Shown: positions 35,285 to 45,185, counted from the stretch's first letter. The stretch: 64,000 bases of DNA from Neptuniibacter pectenicola (GCF_001597735.1 NZ_LUTS01000003.1:186001-250000), one strand, 5' to 3'. Translations and numbers: made by a program. The notes: generated by a model from the letters alone, not told the origin.

Positions 35285-35310
35285 TGTGTCGCTTTATGTG
35301 CGCTTGCTGC

Positions 35311-36543
35311 TTAGAACAAACGACGGCAGCGAATAGTGCCTTCGATCCGTTTTAAGTTTTCTAACGCAACTTTAGAGCAGTCTGCGTCTACATCAATGAC
35401 GACATAGCCTACTTTCTCGTTGGTCTGTAGGTATTGGCCGCTAACGTTAATGCTGTTTGATGAGAACACGTTGTTAATGGATGCCATAATGCCGGGTACG
35501 TTGTTATGAACATGTAGCAAACGGTGAACATTTGGGTACTCTGGCAGTGCCACTTCAGGGAAGTTAACAGAGGTAATTGAAGAACCGTTATCACTATATT
35601 TGATCAGTTTTTCAGCGACTTCATAGCCAATGTTTTCCTGTGCTTCCATAGTAGAGCCACCGACGTGAGGTGTCAGAATAACATTGTCATATTTGCGTAG
35701 TGGTGAGATGAACTCATCATTGTTAGAGCGAGGTTCAACTGGGAATACGTCGACTGCAGCGCCTAGTAAACGGCCTGAATCAAGCGCTTTACATAGATCG
35801 TCGATAACCACGACGGTGCCACGAGCAGCGTTTAAAAAGATAGAGCCTTGCTTCATCTCTGCAAACTGAGCTTCGCCCATCATATCTTTGGTTGAGGGTG
35901 TTTCAGGAACATGCAACGTCACAATATCACTAATATTAAGCAGTTCTTTTAACGATCCCACCTGTTTGGCATTACCCAGGGACAATTTTGTCACTACGTC
36001 ATAAAAGTAAACATCCATGCCCAGCGCTTCAGCAATGATACTTAACTGTGAGCCGATGCTGCCATAGCCAACGATACCAAGCTTTTTACCACGAATTTCA
36101 TAAGAGTTTTTAGCCGATTTCTGCCATTCGCCGCGGTGAGCTTTAGCACTTTTTTCTGCAACGCCACGCAGTAATATGATCGCTTCAGCAATCACTAACT
36201 CTGCTACAGAGCGTGTATTTGAGAAAGGCGCATTAAAGACGGCAACCCCATTGATGGTCGCTGCTTCTAAGTTCACCTGGTTAGTGCCGATACAGAAACA
36301 ACCTACCGCTACTAATTTTTTAGCAGCATCAAAAACTTTATCCGTTAGCTGAGTGCGGGAACGAATACCAATGAAGTGAACATCTTTTACACGGGCGATC
36401 AATTCGTCTTCTGGTAGTGAGCCAGTTAGGAATTCGATATTGGTGTAACCATTCTGATTAAAAGTGTCCACCGCAGATTGGTGTACGCCTTCTAGTAGCA
36501 AGATCTTAATTTTGCTTTTATCAAGAGAGGTTGTATTACTCAT
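35311..36543 (-). CDS. serA: D-3-phosphoglycerate dehydrogenase
   Basis: 410-residue first enzyme of serine synthesis. The NAD-binding GIVGYGSIGSQ, the active-site RGTVVVIDDL region and the catalytic His in VILTPHVGGST are present. A C-terminal ACT domain (HNNVPGIMASINNVFSSNS) gives serine feedback inhibition; the length is that of the E. coli type. It ends in RRLF, as the family often does. It has an unusual 255-base upstream spacer with a strong hairpin. Confidence 0.96.
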   Translation of the reverse strand: MSNTTSLDKSKIKILLLEGVHQSAVDTFNQNGYTNIEFLTGSLPEDELIARVKDVHFIGIRSRTQLTDKVFDAAKKLVAVGCFCIGTNQVNLEAATINGVAVFNAPFSNTRSVAELVIAEAIILLRGVAEKSAKAHRGEWQKSAKNSYEIRGKKLGIVGYGSIGSQLSIIAEALGMDVYFYDVVTKLSLGNAKQVGSLKELLNISDIVTLHVPETPSTKDMMGEAQFAEMKQGSIFLNAARGTVVVIDDLCKALDSGRLLGAAVDVFPVEPRSNNDEFISPLRKYDNVILTPHVGGSTMEAQENIGYEVAEKLIKYSDNGSSITSVNFPEVALPEYPNVHRLLHVHNNVPGIMASINNVFSSNSINVSGQYLQTNEKVGYVVIDVDADCSKVALENLKRIEGTIRCRRLF

Positions 36544-36740
36544 GGTAGTAGCTCTTTAATTGCGTGGTGATCGCCTATAACAGGTGCGCCACAGGTTTAG
36601 TCGCTGAAAAATTATGCGGGCATATTATCACAGCCTAAGTTGAAAAGGATGAATGAACAGTCCAGATTGCGGGAAAAATATTCAACTTAAGTTGAGGCAG
36701 ATTGGATTGAATCAGAAAAGGGCCCTATTCTTACAGGCGT

Positions 36741-36773
36741 CCACTCGAAGGGATATTTTTTCCCTTCGAGTGG
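36741..36773. repeat. Perfect 12-bp hairpin between ppnP and serA
   Basis: CCACTCGAAGGG / CCCTTCGAGTGG with a 9-base AT loop (36753-36761). It follows the ppnP stop on the minus strand and is upstream of serA. No T-run follows, so it is not a standard terminator. Confidence 0.7.
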
Positions 36774-36798
36774 GAAGGGTGCATTCAGTAACGGTTAT

Positions 36799-37080
36799 TT
36801 AGCCGTAGAAGCATAAGTAGGCAGTCGGTTGCTCAACTTTTAGCTGGAAACGTTGGTTAGCCACAACGTTGAACTCAGTGCCTGTCGGGAACGACTGAAA
36901 GGCGTCGCTATCTGGAAGTTTTACAATGAGTTCGCCGCTGACGACTTTCATTAATTCGTCTTCGCTTGTGCCGAATTCATATTCGCCAGGTGCCATGACG
37001 CCTACGGTTGCTTTACCTTCAGTATTTGTAAAACCAATCGATTTGACGGTTCCGTCGAAGTATTCATTTACATCCAACAT
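36799..37080 (-). CDS. ppnP: Pyrimidine/purine nucleoside phosphorylase
   Basis: 93-residue cupin-like protein of the YaiE/DUF1255 family, which splits nucleosides with phosphate. Length and the segments [30 protein letters not shown] and [17 protein letters not shown] are characteristic. The position in the lane is free of co-transcribed neighbours. Confidence 0.92.
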   Translation of the reverse strand: MLDVNEYFDGTVKSIGFTNTEGKATVGVMAPGEYEFGTSEDELMKVVSGELIVKLPDSDAFQSFPTGTEFNVVANQRFQLKVEQPTAYLCFYG

Positions 37081-37145
37081 TATCGTGCTCTCCTGAAATT
37101 TTCGCGAATCATAGAGATAAATGCAGATCGCTGCAAGCTGAGCGT

Positions 37146-38045
37146 TTATCGTGCTTTATCTTGCTGCCTGTTTGTTTGGCTGTGCTCTAAAAGAAAGTCG
37201 ACAAAGGTTCGGTTCGCCTGTGAAAGATAGCCGCCTTTACGCCAAGCAATCGATAGGTCTAGCCATACGGATTTGGTGAAGGGCCTCGCCACGAGATCAG
37301 GCTCATCTTGAATCACCATCTCCATTAAAGTGGAGATCGCAAATCCCTGTTTTACGATCGATTTAATGAGCGGGATTAGGTTGGTTTCAAAGCTTATATT
37401 AGGTGTGACACCTGATTCGGCGGCGATACGGTCTACAACGTTACGATGAAAGTAGCCGCTGTTAAACATGACCAGTTCTTCGGCGAAGAGCTGTGGATAA
37501 CTAATACTCTTTAATGCGGCGAAGGGATGGTCTTTGGGTGAGACGACCATCATTTGTGCACGTAAGAAGACTTCTGTTTCTAAAAATTCAGATGTGGTTT
37601 CGTCTACGATAACGGCAAGATCAAGCTCACCGGTTTCAAGTAGTTGTTGTAGTTTTCCCGCCCCACCATCGATCACTGTTAGGTTTAACTGTGGATAGCG
37701 GTGGCGAAACGCCATCAGTATGGGAGGGAAATAATAGGACCCCAGCATACTAGGGATACCTACACGGACATCGCCTCGAATTAATCCTTTTAACTCCTGC
37801 ATCTCCAGCAAAGCATCTTCTGTTGCTTGCAGAATACGGCAGGCATGTTGGTAAAGGTGTGTGCCCTCATCGGTGAGGCTTATTTTACGGTCTTGGCGAT
37901 GGAATAGGGTGAGCTCTAATTCGGCCTCTAGCTTTTTTATGGCCATGCTGATGGCCGGCTGGGCTATATGAAGATGGTCGGCGGCTTTTGTAAAGCTGCT
38001 GAAGTCGGCTACGGTTTTGAAGTAGGTCAGGTGTTTTATATCCAT
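37146..38045 (-). CDS. LysR-family transcriptional regulator
   Basis: 299 residues. The N-terminal winged helix-turn-helix ([36 protein letters not shown]) is typical LysR. The C-terminal periplasmic-binding-like domain binds an unidentified effector. It is divergent from the MFS exporter at 38139, which is the likely target. A TTTC-TTAT-GAAA inverted repeat (about 38050-38064) lies in the 93-base gap. Confidence 0.9.
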   Translation of the reverse strand: MDIKHLTYFKTVADFSSFTKAADHLHIAQPAISMAIKKLEAELELTLFHRQDRKISLTDEGTHLYQHACRILQATEDALLEMQELKGLIRGDVRVGIPSMLGSYYFPPILMAFRHRYPQLNLTVIDGGAGKLQQLLETGELDLAVIVDETTSEFLETEVFLRAQMMVVSPKDHPFAALKSISYPQLFAEELVMFNSGYFHRNVVDRIAAESGVTPNISFETNLIPLIKSIVKQGFAISTLMEMVIQDEPDLVARPFTKSVWLDLSIAWRKGGYLSQANRTFVDFLLEHSQTNRQQDKAR

Positions 38046-38049
38046 GCAT

Positions 38050-38064
38050 AATATTTTCTTATGA
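38050..38064. promoter_or_regulatory. Possible LysR-type operator
   Basis: ATTTTCTTATGAAAT contains the T-N11-A pattern with inverted TTTC/GAAA arms, in the intergenic region between the divergent regulator and exporter. Confidence 0.4.
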
Positions 38065-38138
38065 AATGTATAAAAAGTATATATTTTTATTATTACTATT
38101 AGGTTGCTAATCTACTTTGCATAATGAGAGGTGTAGAG

Positions 38139-39344
38139 ATGATTGAAGCAGGTACAGCACAGTTTTGGCGGGCCACATTGGCGTTATGCTTGGGGTCCTT
38201 TATGGTTTTCTCCAATGTATATATCACCCAGCCACTGCTTCCAATGTTGGCGAATGAGTTTCAAGTCACACCTTTGCAAGCGAGCTGGAGTTTAACCGTG
38301 ACAACGCTCACGTTAGGCATCTCATTACTGTTTTTTGGTCCCATCTCTGATGCCATCGGACGCACACAGTTGATGCTGGGCAGTATGGCTGGTGTGGTTG
38401 TATGCAGCTTTGCGCTGTCACAGGTGAGCAGTTTTGAGCAATTAATACTGTTAAGGGCGGTACAAGGGGTGTGCTTAGCAGGGCTGCCCGCGATTGCTAT
38501 CGCGTATATGGGCGATGAGTTCGGCCGTAATGCCTTGAGGGTTGCGGTGGGTTTGTACATTAGCGGAAACACGCTAGGCGGTATTGGTGGTCGCTTGATC
38601 GGTGGTTTTATCGGTGATTGGCTGGGTTGGCAAGAGGCGTTTGCGCTGATGAGCCTGATTAGTTTTGTCTGTTTAAGTGTGTTTGCTTGGATGTTGCCAG
38701 TGTCTGAGAATTTTACGCCTTCCTTATTACGTCCTAAACGTATTGTGGATGATATGTTGTCACACCTGCGTAACCCGTTACTGGTGTTGGCTTATTTAAT
38801 TGGTGGTTTTAACTTTTTTATTTTTATCAACCAATATAGCTATGCCACGTTCCTATTAGCGGAGGCGCCGTTTAGTCTGCCTGCTAGTTTGTTAGGTATG
38901 TTGTTTTTGACCTATTTAAGCGGGACATTCGGCTCGGCCATCTCGGGTAATATTGCGGCGAGAATTCCGCAGCCTTTGGTGATTGCACTGGGTTGTTTAA
39001 TCTTAATGTTAGGGACGCTGGTTACGCTCATCCCGTCGTTATGGGCGATTATTCTTGGCTTCCTTATTAATGCGTTTGGCTTCTTTGTAGCGCACTCTAG
39101 CGCCAGCAGCTGGGTGAGTCAAAATGCGCGTCATGCTAGAGCTACGGCGTCCTCTATCTATCTTGTGTTTTATTATTTGGGTGCCAGTAGCGGAGGTTTT
39201 TATCTGGATCCGTTTTGGCACTGGGCGGGCTGGTCCGGTATTGTTGTCGGCTCATTAATGGTATTAGTGTTCACCTTTGTTTTATCTATAGGGTTGTATT
39301 TACGTTCACGCCCATCGCTAGCTACTGAGCAAGGGTGCGGGTAA
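38139..39344 (+). CDS. MFS transporter (YnfM-like)
   Basis: 401-residue, 12-segment major facilitator, of the drug/metabolite exporter type. SNVYITQPLLPMLANEFQVTPLQASWSLT is typical of the YnfM/arabinose-like efflux group. The ATG at 38139 is chosen because GAGAGG sits seven bases upstream; the in-frame ATG at 38124 lies before that site. It is controlled by the divergent LysR gene, by inference. Substrate unknown. Confidence 0.85.
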   Translation: MIEAGTAQFWRATLALCLGSFMVFSNVYITQPLLPMLANEFQVTPLQASWSLTVTTLTLGISLLFFGPISDAIGRTQLMLGSMAGVVVCSFALSQVSSFEQLILLRAVQGVCLAGLPAIAIAYMGDEFGRNALRVAVGLYISGNTLGGIGGRLIGGFIGDWLGWQEAFALMSLISFVCLSVFAWMLPVSENFTPSLLRPKRIVDDMLSHLRNPLLVLAYLIGGFNFFIFINQYSYATFLLAEAPFSLPASLLGMLFLTYLSGTFGSAISGNIAARIPQPLVIALGCLILMLGTLVTLIPSLWAIILGFLINAFGFFVAHSSASSWVSQNARHARATASSIYLVFYYLGASSGGFYLDPFWHWAGWSGIVVGSLMVLVFTFVLSIGLYLRSRPSLATEQGCG

Positions 39345-39387
39345 ACTTAGCCTCTAAATTGACCTTTGATATAGTTGGGGAGCACTG

Positions 39388-40050
39388 ATGAGTTATCAAC
39401 ATCGTTTTATTGACGGTACACCTGCAGGTTTACCTACAGGTAAAGTAATTTGTGTGGGACGTAACTATGCTGATCATGCCGCTGAGCTAAATAACCCTAT
39501 TCCTACTGAACCGATGTTGTTTATTAAGCCATCCACCAGTGTGGTTGATATGGCGCAGCCTTTTGTAGTTCCACAGGGATATGGCTCCGTGCATTTTGAG
39601 ACAGAGATGTCGATATTAATTGGCAAACGGTTGAGTCATGCCTCTGAAGATGAAGCGAAAGCAGCCATTGCGGGTGTTGGTCTAGGTTTGGACCTCACGC
39701 TTCGCGACCTGCAGGGGAGGCTTAAAGATAAAGGTCACCCTTGGGAAAAAGCGAAAGGCTTTGATGGTGCGGCTCCTTTATCGGTATTTGTTGCGCCGAG
39801 TGAGGTGCCGGATTTGCAGAATGTAGCGATTAAACTGACGGTCAATGGCGAGCTGCGTCAGTCGGGTAATAGCTCACATATGTTGAATCGCGTTTTGCCC
39901 TTGATTAGCCACAGTAGTGAGTTCTTTACCTTGGAGCCGGGTGATGTAATCTTGACCGGAACCCCCGCTGGCGTGGGACCTATATTGCCTGGCGATCAGT
40001 TACAGGTGGAATTGGCTGACCTGTTGAATATATCAACCCACGCGATCTAA
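39388..40050 (+). CDS. Fumarylacetoacetate-hydrolase-family protein (acylpyruvase type)
   Basis: 220 residues. The FAH domain is shown by VICVGRNYADHAAEL, EPMLFIKPSTS, the metal-binding HFETEMSILIG and the late GDVILTGTPAGVGPI. It is similar to YcgM/FAHD1, acylpyruvate or oxaloacetate-acting hydrolases. It is in tandem with the DUF2927 gene, whose start overlaps its stop by one base. Confidence 0.85.
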   Translation: MSYQHRFIDGTPAGLPTGKVICVGRNYADHAAELNNPIPTEPMLFIKPSTSVVDMAQPFVVPQGYGSVHFETEMSILIGKRLSHASEDEAKAAIAGVGLGLDLTLRDLQGRLKDKGHPWEKAKGFDGAAPLSVFVAPSEVPDLQNVAIKLTVNGELRQSGNSSHMLNRVLPLISHSSEFFTLEPGDVILTGTPAGVGPILPGDQLQVELADLLNISTHAI

Positions 40051-40832
40051 TGTGTCGTCTGTATTGTCGTACGGTGCTTTTTTGGGTGCTGGGGGTTTGT
40101 TCGTTCACGGCCAACGCTGATTACCGCTGGCAGGACCCGCATTATTTAATTAAGGCTTTTACCCAAGTCGCGTTGCGTAATGAGTATTCTCAGCAAGGTC
40201 AAGTTGTGCGCCGTTGGGAAAAGCCTATCCGTGTCTGGTTGGATCACCACGTAGGTGATAAAGGGTTGCATACGGACTTAGTACGTATGCATATCACGCA
40301 CTTGTCCTCATTAATGCAGCGGCCTATCAGTTTTGTTTCGTCACCTGAGCAGGCTAATCTCAAAATTGTCTTTACGCAGCAGCGGGATTGGAAAGCGCAG
40401 GTGCGTCAGCTGTTTGGTGAAAAAGCAGAGAAGGCTGTACATGGTGCGGTATGTATGGCGAATTTTCATGTGAATGGTCATTATGAGATTGAACGTGCGA
40501 GTGTCATTATTCCTGTAGATCAAGCGCGAATGCATGGAAAATTAGTGGCCTGTATAGTCGAAGAGATTACTCAGGTCATGGGCTTGCCGAATGATTCTGA
40601 TGAGGTATACCCTTCAATTTTTAATGATAAAACGCCAGAAAGCCTGCTCTCAGGCTTAGACGGTTTGTTGTTAAAGATGCTTTATAGCCCTAAGTTAAAA
40701 AGCGGTATGACGGAGAGTGAGGTTAGGCCTCACTTGGAAAAAATGATTGTTCAGTGGCAAGGTGACGGTACAATCAAGGCTGCGAGCCGCGAGATAAAAC
40801 GCGGTGAACTTTATCCTTTATTAGGTTATTAA
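40050..40832 (+). CDS. DUF2927 exported protein
   Basis: 260 residues, with an N-terminal signal (VLFWVLGVCSFTANA). The domain has ANLKIVFTQQ, a conserved Cys region AVCMANFHV, and the signature CIVEEITQVMGLPNDSDEVYPSIFND, then LLLKMLYSPKLKSGMT. This metzincin-like helix (VEEITQ) resembles a zincin active site without the full HExxH, so a peptidase role is uncertain. The start overlaps the FAH gene stop by one base, implying translation coupling. Confidence 0.82.
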   Translation: MCRLYCRTVLFWVLGVCSFTANADYRWQDPHYLIKAFTQVALRNEYSQQGQVVRRWEKPIRVWLDHHVGDKGLHTDLVRMHITHLSSLMQRPISFVSSPEQANLKIVFTQQRDWKAQVRQLFGEKAEKAVHGAVCMANFHVNGHYEIERASVIIPVDQARMHGKLVACIVEEITQVMGLPNDSDEVYPSIFNDKTPESLLSGLDGLLLKMLYSPKLKSGMTESEVRPHLEKMIVQWQGDGTIKAASREIKRGELYPLLGY

Positions 40833-40842
40833 GGAGACTCCC

Positions 40843-41256
40843 ATGTTATGGGTTAAAACCTTTCATATTCTTGCCATGACGAGCTGGATGGCCGGTATTT
40901 TTTACCTGCCTCGTATCTTTGTGCATTATGTTGAAGGTCGTGAGGCGGGGCAAGATGTCACTCGATTGGAGATAATGGCCGGTAAGCTCTATGGCTTTAT
41001 GAGTATTATGGCGCTGTTTACGCTGGCGTTAGGTTTATGGTTGTGGCTGGGCTTTGGCTTTAGTGGTGGCTGGTTGCACGCTAAGTTGTTTTTTGTCGTG
41101 CTGTTACTGGGATATCACCACTGGTGTAAAGCGTATTTGAAGAAGATGAGGGCGGGGATGTTAGACCGAAGTGGTCGTTATTTTAGGTTATTTAATGAGC
41201 TTCCTCTTTTGATTTTTATACCGATCTTGATTTTTGTGGTGGTTAAGCCTTTTTAA
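40843..41256 (+). CDS. hemJ: HemJ/CopD-like membrane protein (probable protoporphyrinogen oxidase)
   Basis: 137 residues with four membrane segments. LWVKTFHILAMTSWMAGIFYLPRIF contains the conserved His and Trp of the HemJ family (the CopD-like UPF0093 group), which oxidises protoporphyrinogen in haem synthesis. YHHWCKAYLKKM is also a conserved section. It is 10 bases after the DUF2927 gene. Confidence 0.82.
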   Translation: MLWVKTFHILAMTSWMAGIFYLPRIFVHYVEGREAGQDVTRLEIMAGKLYGFMSIMALFTLALGLWLWLGFGFSGGWLHAKLFFVVLLLGYHHWCKAYLKKMRAGMLDRSGRYFRLFNELPLLIFIPILIFVVVKPF

Positions 41257-41270
41257 TAAAAGGCTTAATT
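41245..41270 (+). terminator. Terminator after hemJ
   Basis: AAGCCTTTT-TAAT-AAAAGGCTT (41245-41266) followed by AATTTT. A second perfect stem CAGCCAAGG / CCTTGGCTG (41273-41297) lies inside the ubiJ 3' end on the opposite strand. Confidence 0.65.
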
Positions 41271-41271
41271 T

Positions 41272-41889
41272 TCAGCCAAGGTTAGCAGCCTTGGCTGCAA
41301 TTCTCGCGCTCAAACGTTCTACGCGTTCTCTCAATGTGTCTACCTCGCTGTAAAATTTATTAACCTCAGGGCGGGTAGGTATTACTCTGAACTCTTCTTT
41401 AAGGTATTCATCTAAATTTTGCAGGGCGCTTGTACCTGCATTCTTGTACCACTGAGCCTTCCAGCTTGCGTACAGGGCTAACTGATGGGCGGGTAGTTCA
41501 CCAATAAGGTTAGCGATCATCGCTTCCCAATCAATTTGTGCGTCAGCCAAAATCTCTTGTAAACGGGTTGCAAGTACAGTGTCGCCGGTGATCTGGATGG
41601 TTTTGCCAAACATCGCATCCGCGCGGTCTGCACGGGTGATCAATGTTAAAAAGTCGATAGCGCGTCCACTAAGGATTGTGTCTGGGGTGTCATTATAAAT
41701 CGATTGAAGTTGTAGGCCGTCTGCATTGGGTAAGAGGAATAGGCTTAATTGAGGCTGTGTTAGCTCTATAGAGATCACTTTACCGCTTAATCGTTCGAGA
41801 TGTTGAAGGGTAACGGGATCCCGTTTTAGTAGCTGGTTGCAGATCTCTTCAGCCGTCGTGAAGAGGGTTGCTTGTAACATCTCGATCAT
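41272..41889 (-). CDS. ubiJ: Ubiquinone biosynthesis accessory factor UbiJ
   Basis: 205-residue protein with an N-terminal SCP2-like lipid-binding domain (IELTQPQLSLFLLPNADGLQLQ, SGRAIDFLTLI), and a C-terminal helix with heptads (DTLRERVERLSARIAAK). It helps organise the soluble Ubi complex. It follows ubiE in the usual order. UbiB, which normally comes next, is absent here: hemJ converges instead. Confidence 0.88.
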   Translation of the reverse strand: MIEMLQATLFTTAEEICNQLLKRDPVTLQHLERLSGKVISIELTQPQLSLFLLPNADGLQLQSIYNDTPDTILSGRAIDFLTLITRADRADAMFGKTIQITGDTVLATRLQEILADAQIDWEAMIANLIGELPAHQLALYASWKAQWYKNAGTSALQNLDEYLKEEFRVIPTRPEVNKFYSEVDTLRERVERLSARIAAKAANLG

Positions 41890-41902
41890 TAGGTATGAAC
41901 CT

Positions 41903-42661
41903 TTAAGGTTTAATACCGGTATGAAGGGCGACGATACCGCCTGTCATATTTTGGTATTTACAGTGCGTTAATCCAGCGTCTTGCATCATCGATTTTAAGG
42001 TCTCTTGGTCCGGATGCATGCGAATCGATTCTGCTAAGTAGCGATAGCTGTCGGCATCGCCCGCAATCATTGATCCCATTTGGGGAAGGATGTTGAAAGA
42101 GTAAAAATCGTAAGCTTTGGTCAATAATGGATTGTCTGTTTTAGAAAATTCTAACACCATGACTTTGCCGCCGGGCTTTAATACGCGGGTCATTGAGCGT
42201 AATGCAGCGTCTTTATCAGTGACGTTACGTAAACCAAATGCAATGGTGATAACGTCGAAGGTGTTATCCGGAAAAGGTAGGGCTTCGGCGTTGGCTTGGA
42301 CAAACTCTACGTTGCCAGTGACGCCTTTATCCATCAGCTTGTCACGGCCAACTTTAAGCATAGAATCGTTGATGTCGGCTAGTACAACTTTACCTGTAGG
42401 CCCGACTAAACGGGAAAAACGCATGGTTAAGTCGCCGGTGCCGCCCGCGATATCTAATACCGTATTACCCGTACGTACGCCGCTTTGCTCAATGGTGATA
42501 CGTTTCCAGAGGCGGTGAACGCCGCCGGACATGAGGTCATTCATCAGGTCATATTTTCCGGCCACGCTGTGGAATACATCGGCAACACGCTGTACCTTTT
42601 CTTCTTTTTTTACGTCTTCGAAGCCAAAGTGTGTTGTGTTGTCATTGTGCTGGTCGGTCAT
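41903..42661 (-). CDS. ubiE: Ubiquinone/menaquinone C-methyltransferase UbiE
   Basis: 252-residue SAM-dependent methyltransferase. Motif I is [17 protein letters not shown], with the family signature [18 protein letters not shown] and later [14 protein letters not shown]. It methylates the quinone ring. Thirteen bases separate it from ubiJ, consistent with one operon. Confidence 0.96.
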   Translation of the reverse strand: MTDQHNDNTTHFGFEDVKKEEKVQRVADVFHSVAGKYDLMNDLMSGGVHRLWKRITIEQSGVRTGNTVLDIAGGTGDLTMRFSRLVGPTGKVVLADINDSMLKVGRDKLMDKGVTGNVEFVQANAEALPFPDNTFDVITIAFGLRNVTDKDAALRSMTRVLKPGGKVMVLEFSKTDNPLLTKAYDFYSFNILPQMGSMIAGDADSYRYLAESIRMHPDQETLKSMMQDAGLTHCKYQNMTGGIVALHTGIKP

Positions 42662-42768
42662 TTTTAGATGTCCTGATGGTGGTCTGTAATAGGGTTGTTG
42701 GAATTGTACCTATATGGATCAGTATTGTCTTGAAAATGTCTTTAAGAATTGTCGTAACGAGCGGGGTG

Positions 42769-43152
42769 TTAGCCCCGTCCGATGGCGATTAATCCACCAT
42801 CGCGACTTTCACCGGCCGCTTTAAGTTTAGCTAAATAGGTTTCCCAGTACTGGTCGTAATTGTAGGCGAGGTCGTGTAGGCAGTCCCAGGTATAAAGGCC
42901 GCTGTCATGCCCATCGTCAAAAACGATTTTTAGGGCATAGTTGCCCGTGGGGATGAGTTCTTTAATCCCGACGAGCTTTTTGCCTGTTTGTAATACGCCA
43001 TTACCTATCCCGTGACCTCTGACTTCGGCGGAAGGTGAGTGCACACGAAGGTATTCTGCCGTTAACTCGAAACGGTCGTCACCGTAGGTGAGTTCCAGCG
43101 TGCGAGATTTTTTGTGTAGCTTTATCTCGGTAGGTAATGGCGCTTTGGACAT
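42769..43152 (-). CDS. DUF971 protein
   Basis: 127 residues. The GBBH-like N-terminal domain (DUF971) is shown by IKLHKKSRTLELTYGDDRF, ELTAEYLRVHSPSAEVRGHG and FDDGHDSGLYTWDCLHDL. The family is widespread downstream of hslU in Pseudomonas-like bacteria, with links to iron-sulfur or cofactor biology suggested but not settled. It is 14 bases after hslU. Confidence 0.88.
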   Translation of the reverse strand: MSKAPLPTEIKLHKKSRTLELTYGDDRFELTAEYLRVHSPSAEVRGHGIGNGVLQTGKKLVGIKELIPTGNYALKIVFDDGHDSGLYTWDCLHDLAYNYDQYWETYLAKLKAAGESRDGGLIAIGRG

Positions 43153-43166
43153 GGTTATCTCCTTGT

Positions 43167-44507
43167 TTACAGGATGTAGTGACTTAAGTCTTCATCCTGA
43201 CTCAACTCACTGAGTTGTTGGTCAACAAAGGCTTTATCTATTTTGATGGATTGGCCGGAACAATCAGACGCCGAGAATGATAGCTCTTCTAGTAGGCGCT
43301 CCATCATTGTGTGCAGGCGACGAGCCCCAATGTTTTCAGTGCTTTCATTCACTTGGAATGCGAGCTCCGCAATGCGGTGTATACCCTCGTCAGTAAATTC
43401 AACATTCACGCCTTCGGTGTTTAACAGTGCGATATATTGTTCTGTCAGTGAGGCGTTAGGTTCTTTGAGTATGCGGCGGAAATCATCCGGTGTCAGTGCT
43501 TTTAATTCAACACGGATGGGTAGGCGGCCTTGCAACTCAGGAATGAGGTCTGAAGGTTTGGATAAGTGGAAGGCGCCTGAAGCGATAAACAGAATATGAT
43601 CGGTTTTAATCATGCCATATTTAGTGCTTACCGTGCAGCCTTCAATCAGAGGAAGCAGATCTCGTTGTACGCCTTCGCGAGACACTTCGCCGCCACTGCT
43701 GTTTGAGCCGTTTTTGCACACTTTATCAATCTCATCGAGGAAGACGATGCCGTGCTGTTCGACGAGTTCAACTGCATTTTGTTTGAGTTCATCCTCTTTA
43801 ACCATGTTAGCCGCTTCTTCATCGGTTAACATTTTAAAGGCTTCTTTTATCTTCATGCGGCGCGATTGTTTTTTGCCGCCGCCCATGCCGGAAAACATGC
43901 TTTGTAGCTGGTTAGTCATCTCTTCCATGCCGGGAGGGGCCATGATCTCGACGCCAACTTGAGGCTGGGCTACATCAATATCGATCTCTTTGTCGTCAAG
44001 CTGGCCTTCGCGTAGCTTTTTGCGGAAGACTTGACGTGTTGCGCTATCTTCCCGTTCGGCGGGCTGTTGATCATTAAGGTTGGCTGGGCGAGCGGGCGGG
44101 AGTAGTGCGTCTAATACGCGCTCTTCTGCCGCTTCTTCTGCGCGGAAGCGGACCTTTTCCATCTCTTGTTCGCGCAGCAGTTTGATCGACATATCGACTA
44201 AGTCGCGGATAATGGTTTCTACATCACGACCTACATAGCCAACTTCAGTAAATTTTGTCGCTTCTATTTTGATAAACGGCGCATTGGCGAGTTTTGCTAG
44301 GCGGCGAGCAATCTCGGTTTTACCGACACCGGTTGGGCCAATCATTAAGATATTTTTAGGCGTTACTTCAGTGCGCAGCTCATCGTTTAGCTGCATACGG
44401 CGCCAGCGATTTCGTAGGGCGATGGCTACCGCTCTTTTTGCTTCGTCCTGTCCGATGATATGGCGATCCAGCTCGGAGACGATTTCACGTGGGGTCATGT
44501 TAGACAT
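43167..44507 (-). CDS. hslU: HslU (ClpY) ATPase of the HslVU protease
   Basis: 446-residue AAA+ unfoldase that feeds substrates to HslV. Walker A is [11 protein letters not shown], Walker B is [12 protein letters not shown], and the I-domain insertion lies between. Sensor-2 is [15 protein letters not shown] and the C-terminus ends in LSHYIL, the tail that docks in HslV. It sits 14 bases after hslV. Confidence 0.97.
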   Translation of the reverse strand: MSNMTPREIVSELDRHIIGQDEAKRAVAIALRNRWRRMQLNDELRTEVTPKNILMIGPTGVGKTEIARRLAKLANAPFIKIEATKFTEVGYVGRDVETIIRDLVDMSIKLLREQEMEKVRFRAEEAAEERVLDALLPPARPANLNDQQPAEREDSATRQVFRKKLREGQLDDKEIDIDVAQPQVGVEIMAPPGMEEMTNQLQSMFSGMGGGKKQSRRMKIKEAFKMLTDEEAANMVKEDELKQNAVELVEQHGIVFLDEIDKVCKNGSNSSGGEVSREGVQRDLLPLIEGCTVSTKYGMIKTDHILFIASGAFHLSKPSDLIPELQGRLPIRVELKALTPDDFRRILKEPNASLTEQYIALLNTEGVNVEFTDEGIHRIAELAFQVNESTENIGARRLHTMMERLLEELSFSASDCSGQSIKIDKAFVDQQLSELSQDEDLSHYIL

Positions 44508-44521
44508 AGGTTCTTAGTTCC

Positions 44522-45055
44522 TTAGCTGGCGACAGAATCAAGTTCTTCAATGGTTAGGTTGCCGTTGGTGAAAACGCAAATGCCTGATGCAATGAGTAGG
44601 CTTTTTTCAACAATCTCTTTGGCGTTTAGCTCAGTGTTATCAACGAGTGCGCGGGCCGCTGCTAGGGCGAAATTACCCCCTGAGCCGATTGCAATCACGC
44701 CGTCTTCTGGCTCAATAACATCCCCACTACCGGAAATAAGGTAGGTTTTTTCTTTGTTCGCGACCAGCATGAGTGCTTCTAGGCGACGTAGTACTCTATC
44801 GCTGCGCCATTCTCGCGCTAAATGGATAACGGCATTAACAATGTTGCCTTGGTGTTTCTCAAGCTGTTGTTCGAATAGGTCACGGAGGGTTATCGCATCA
44901 GCGGTAGAGCCTGCAAAGCCAGTAATTACGGCATGTTTAGCCAGAACGTTGACTTTTTTGGCGCTGCCTTTCATGACCGTGTTGCCTAAAGAGACCTGGC
45001 CATCGCCGCCGACTACTACTTTGTCTCCACGACGTACGGATACAATCGTTGTCAT
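44522..45055 (-). CDS. hslV: HslV (ClpQ) peptidase of the HslVU protease
   Basis: 177-residue threonine peptidase of the proteasome type. After Met removal the catalytic Thr is the first residue, in [23 protein letters not shown]. It forms a double hexamer with HslU. The typical [13 protein letters not shown] and [16 protein letters not shown] segments are present. A sigma-32 type promoter lies about 100 bases upstream. Confidence 0.97.
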   Translation of the reverse strand: MTTIVSVRRGDKVVVGGDGQVSLGNTVMKGSAKKVNVLAKHAVITGFAGSTADAITLRDLFEQQLEKHQGNIVNAVIHLAREWRSDRVLRRLEALMLVANKEKTYLISGSGDVIEPEDGVIAIGSGGNFALAAARALVDNTELNAKEIVEKSLLIASGICVFTNGNLTIEELDSVAS

Positions 45056-45147
45056 CTTCTGCTCCTAATGGGAGATTTAATTACCAATAACACGCAAAAA
45101 AACGATGTAGCGGGCGTGATATTGCTTTCTTTAAGGGGTTTACAGAA

Positions 45148-45175
45148 AGATGGTGACGCTGAGATGAATTTCAAG
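45148..45175 (-). promoter_or_regulatory. Sigma-32 promoter of hslVU
   Basis: Minus strand: CTTGAAA (45175-45169), 13-base spacer, CACCATCT (45155-45148), close to the RpoH consensus. It is 93 bases before hslV. Confidence 0.8.
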
Positions 45176-45185
45176 GCTTAATTGA

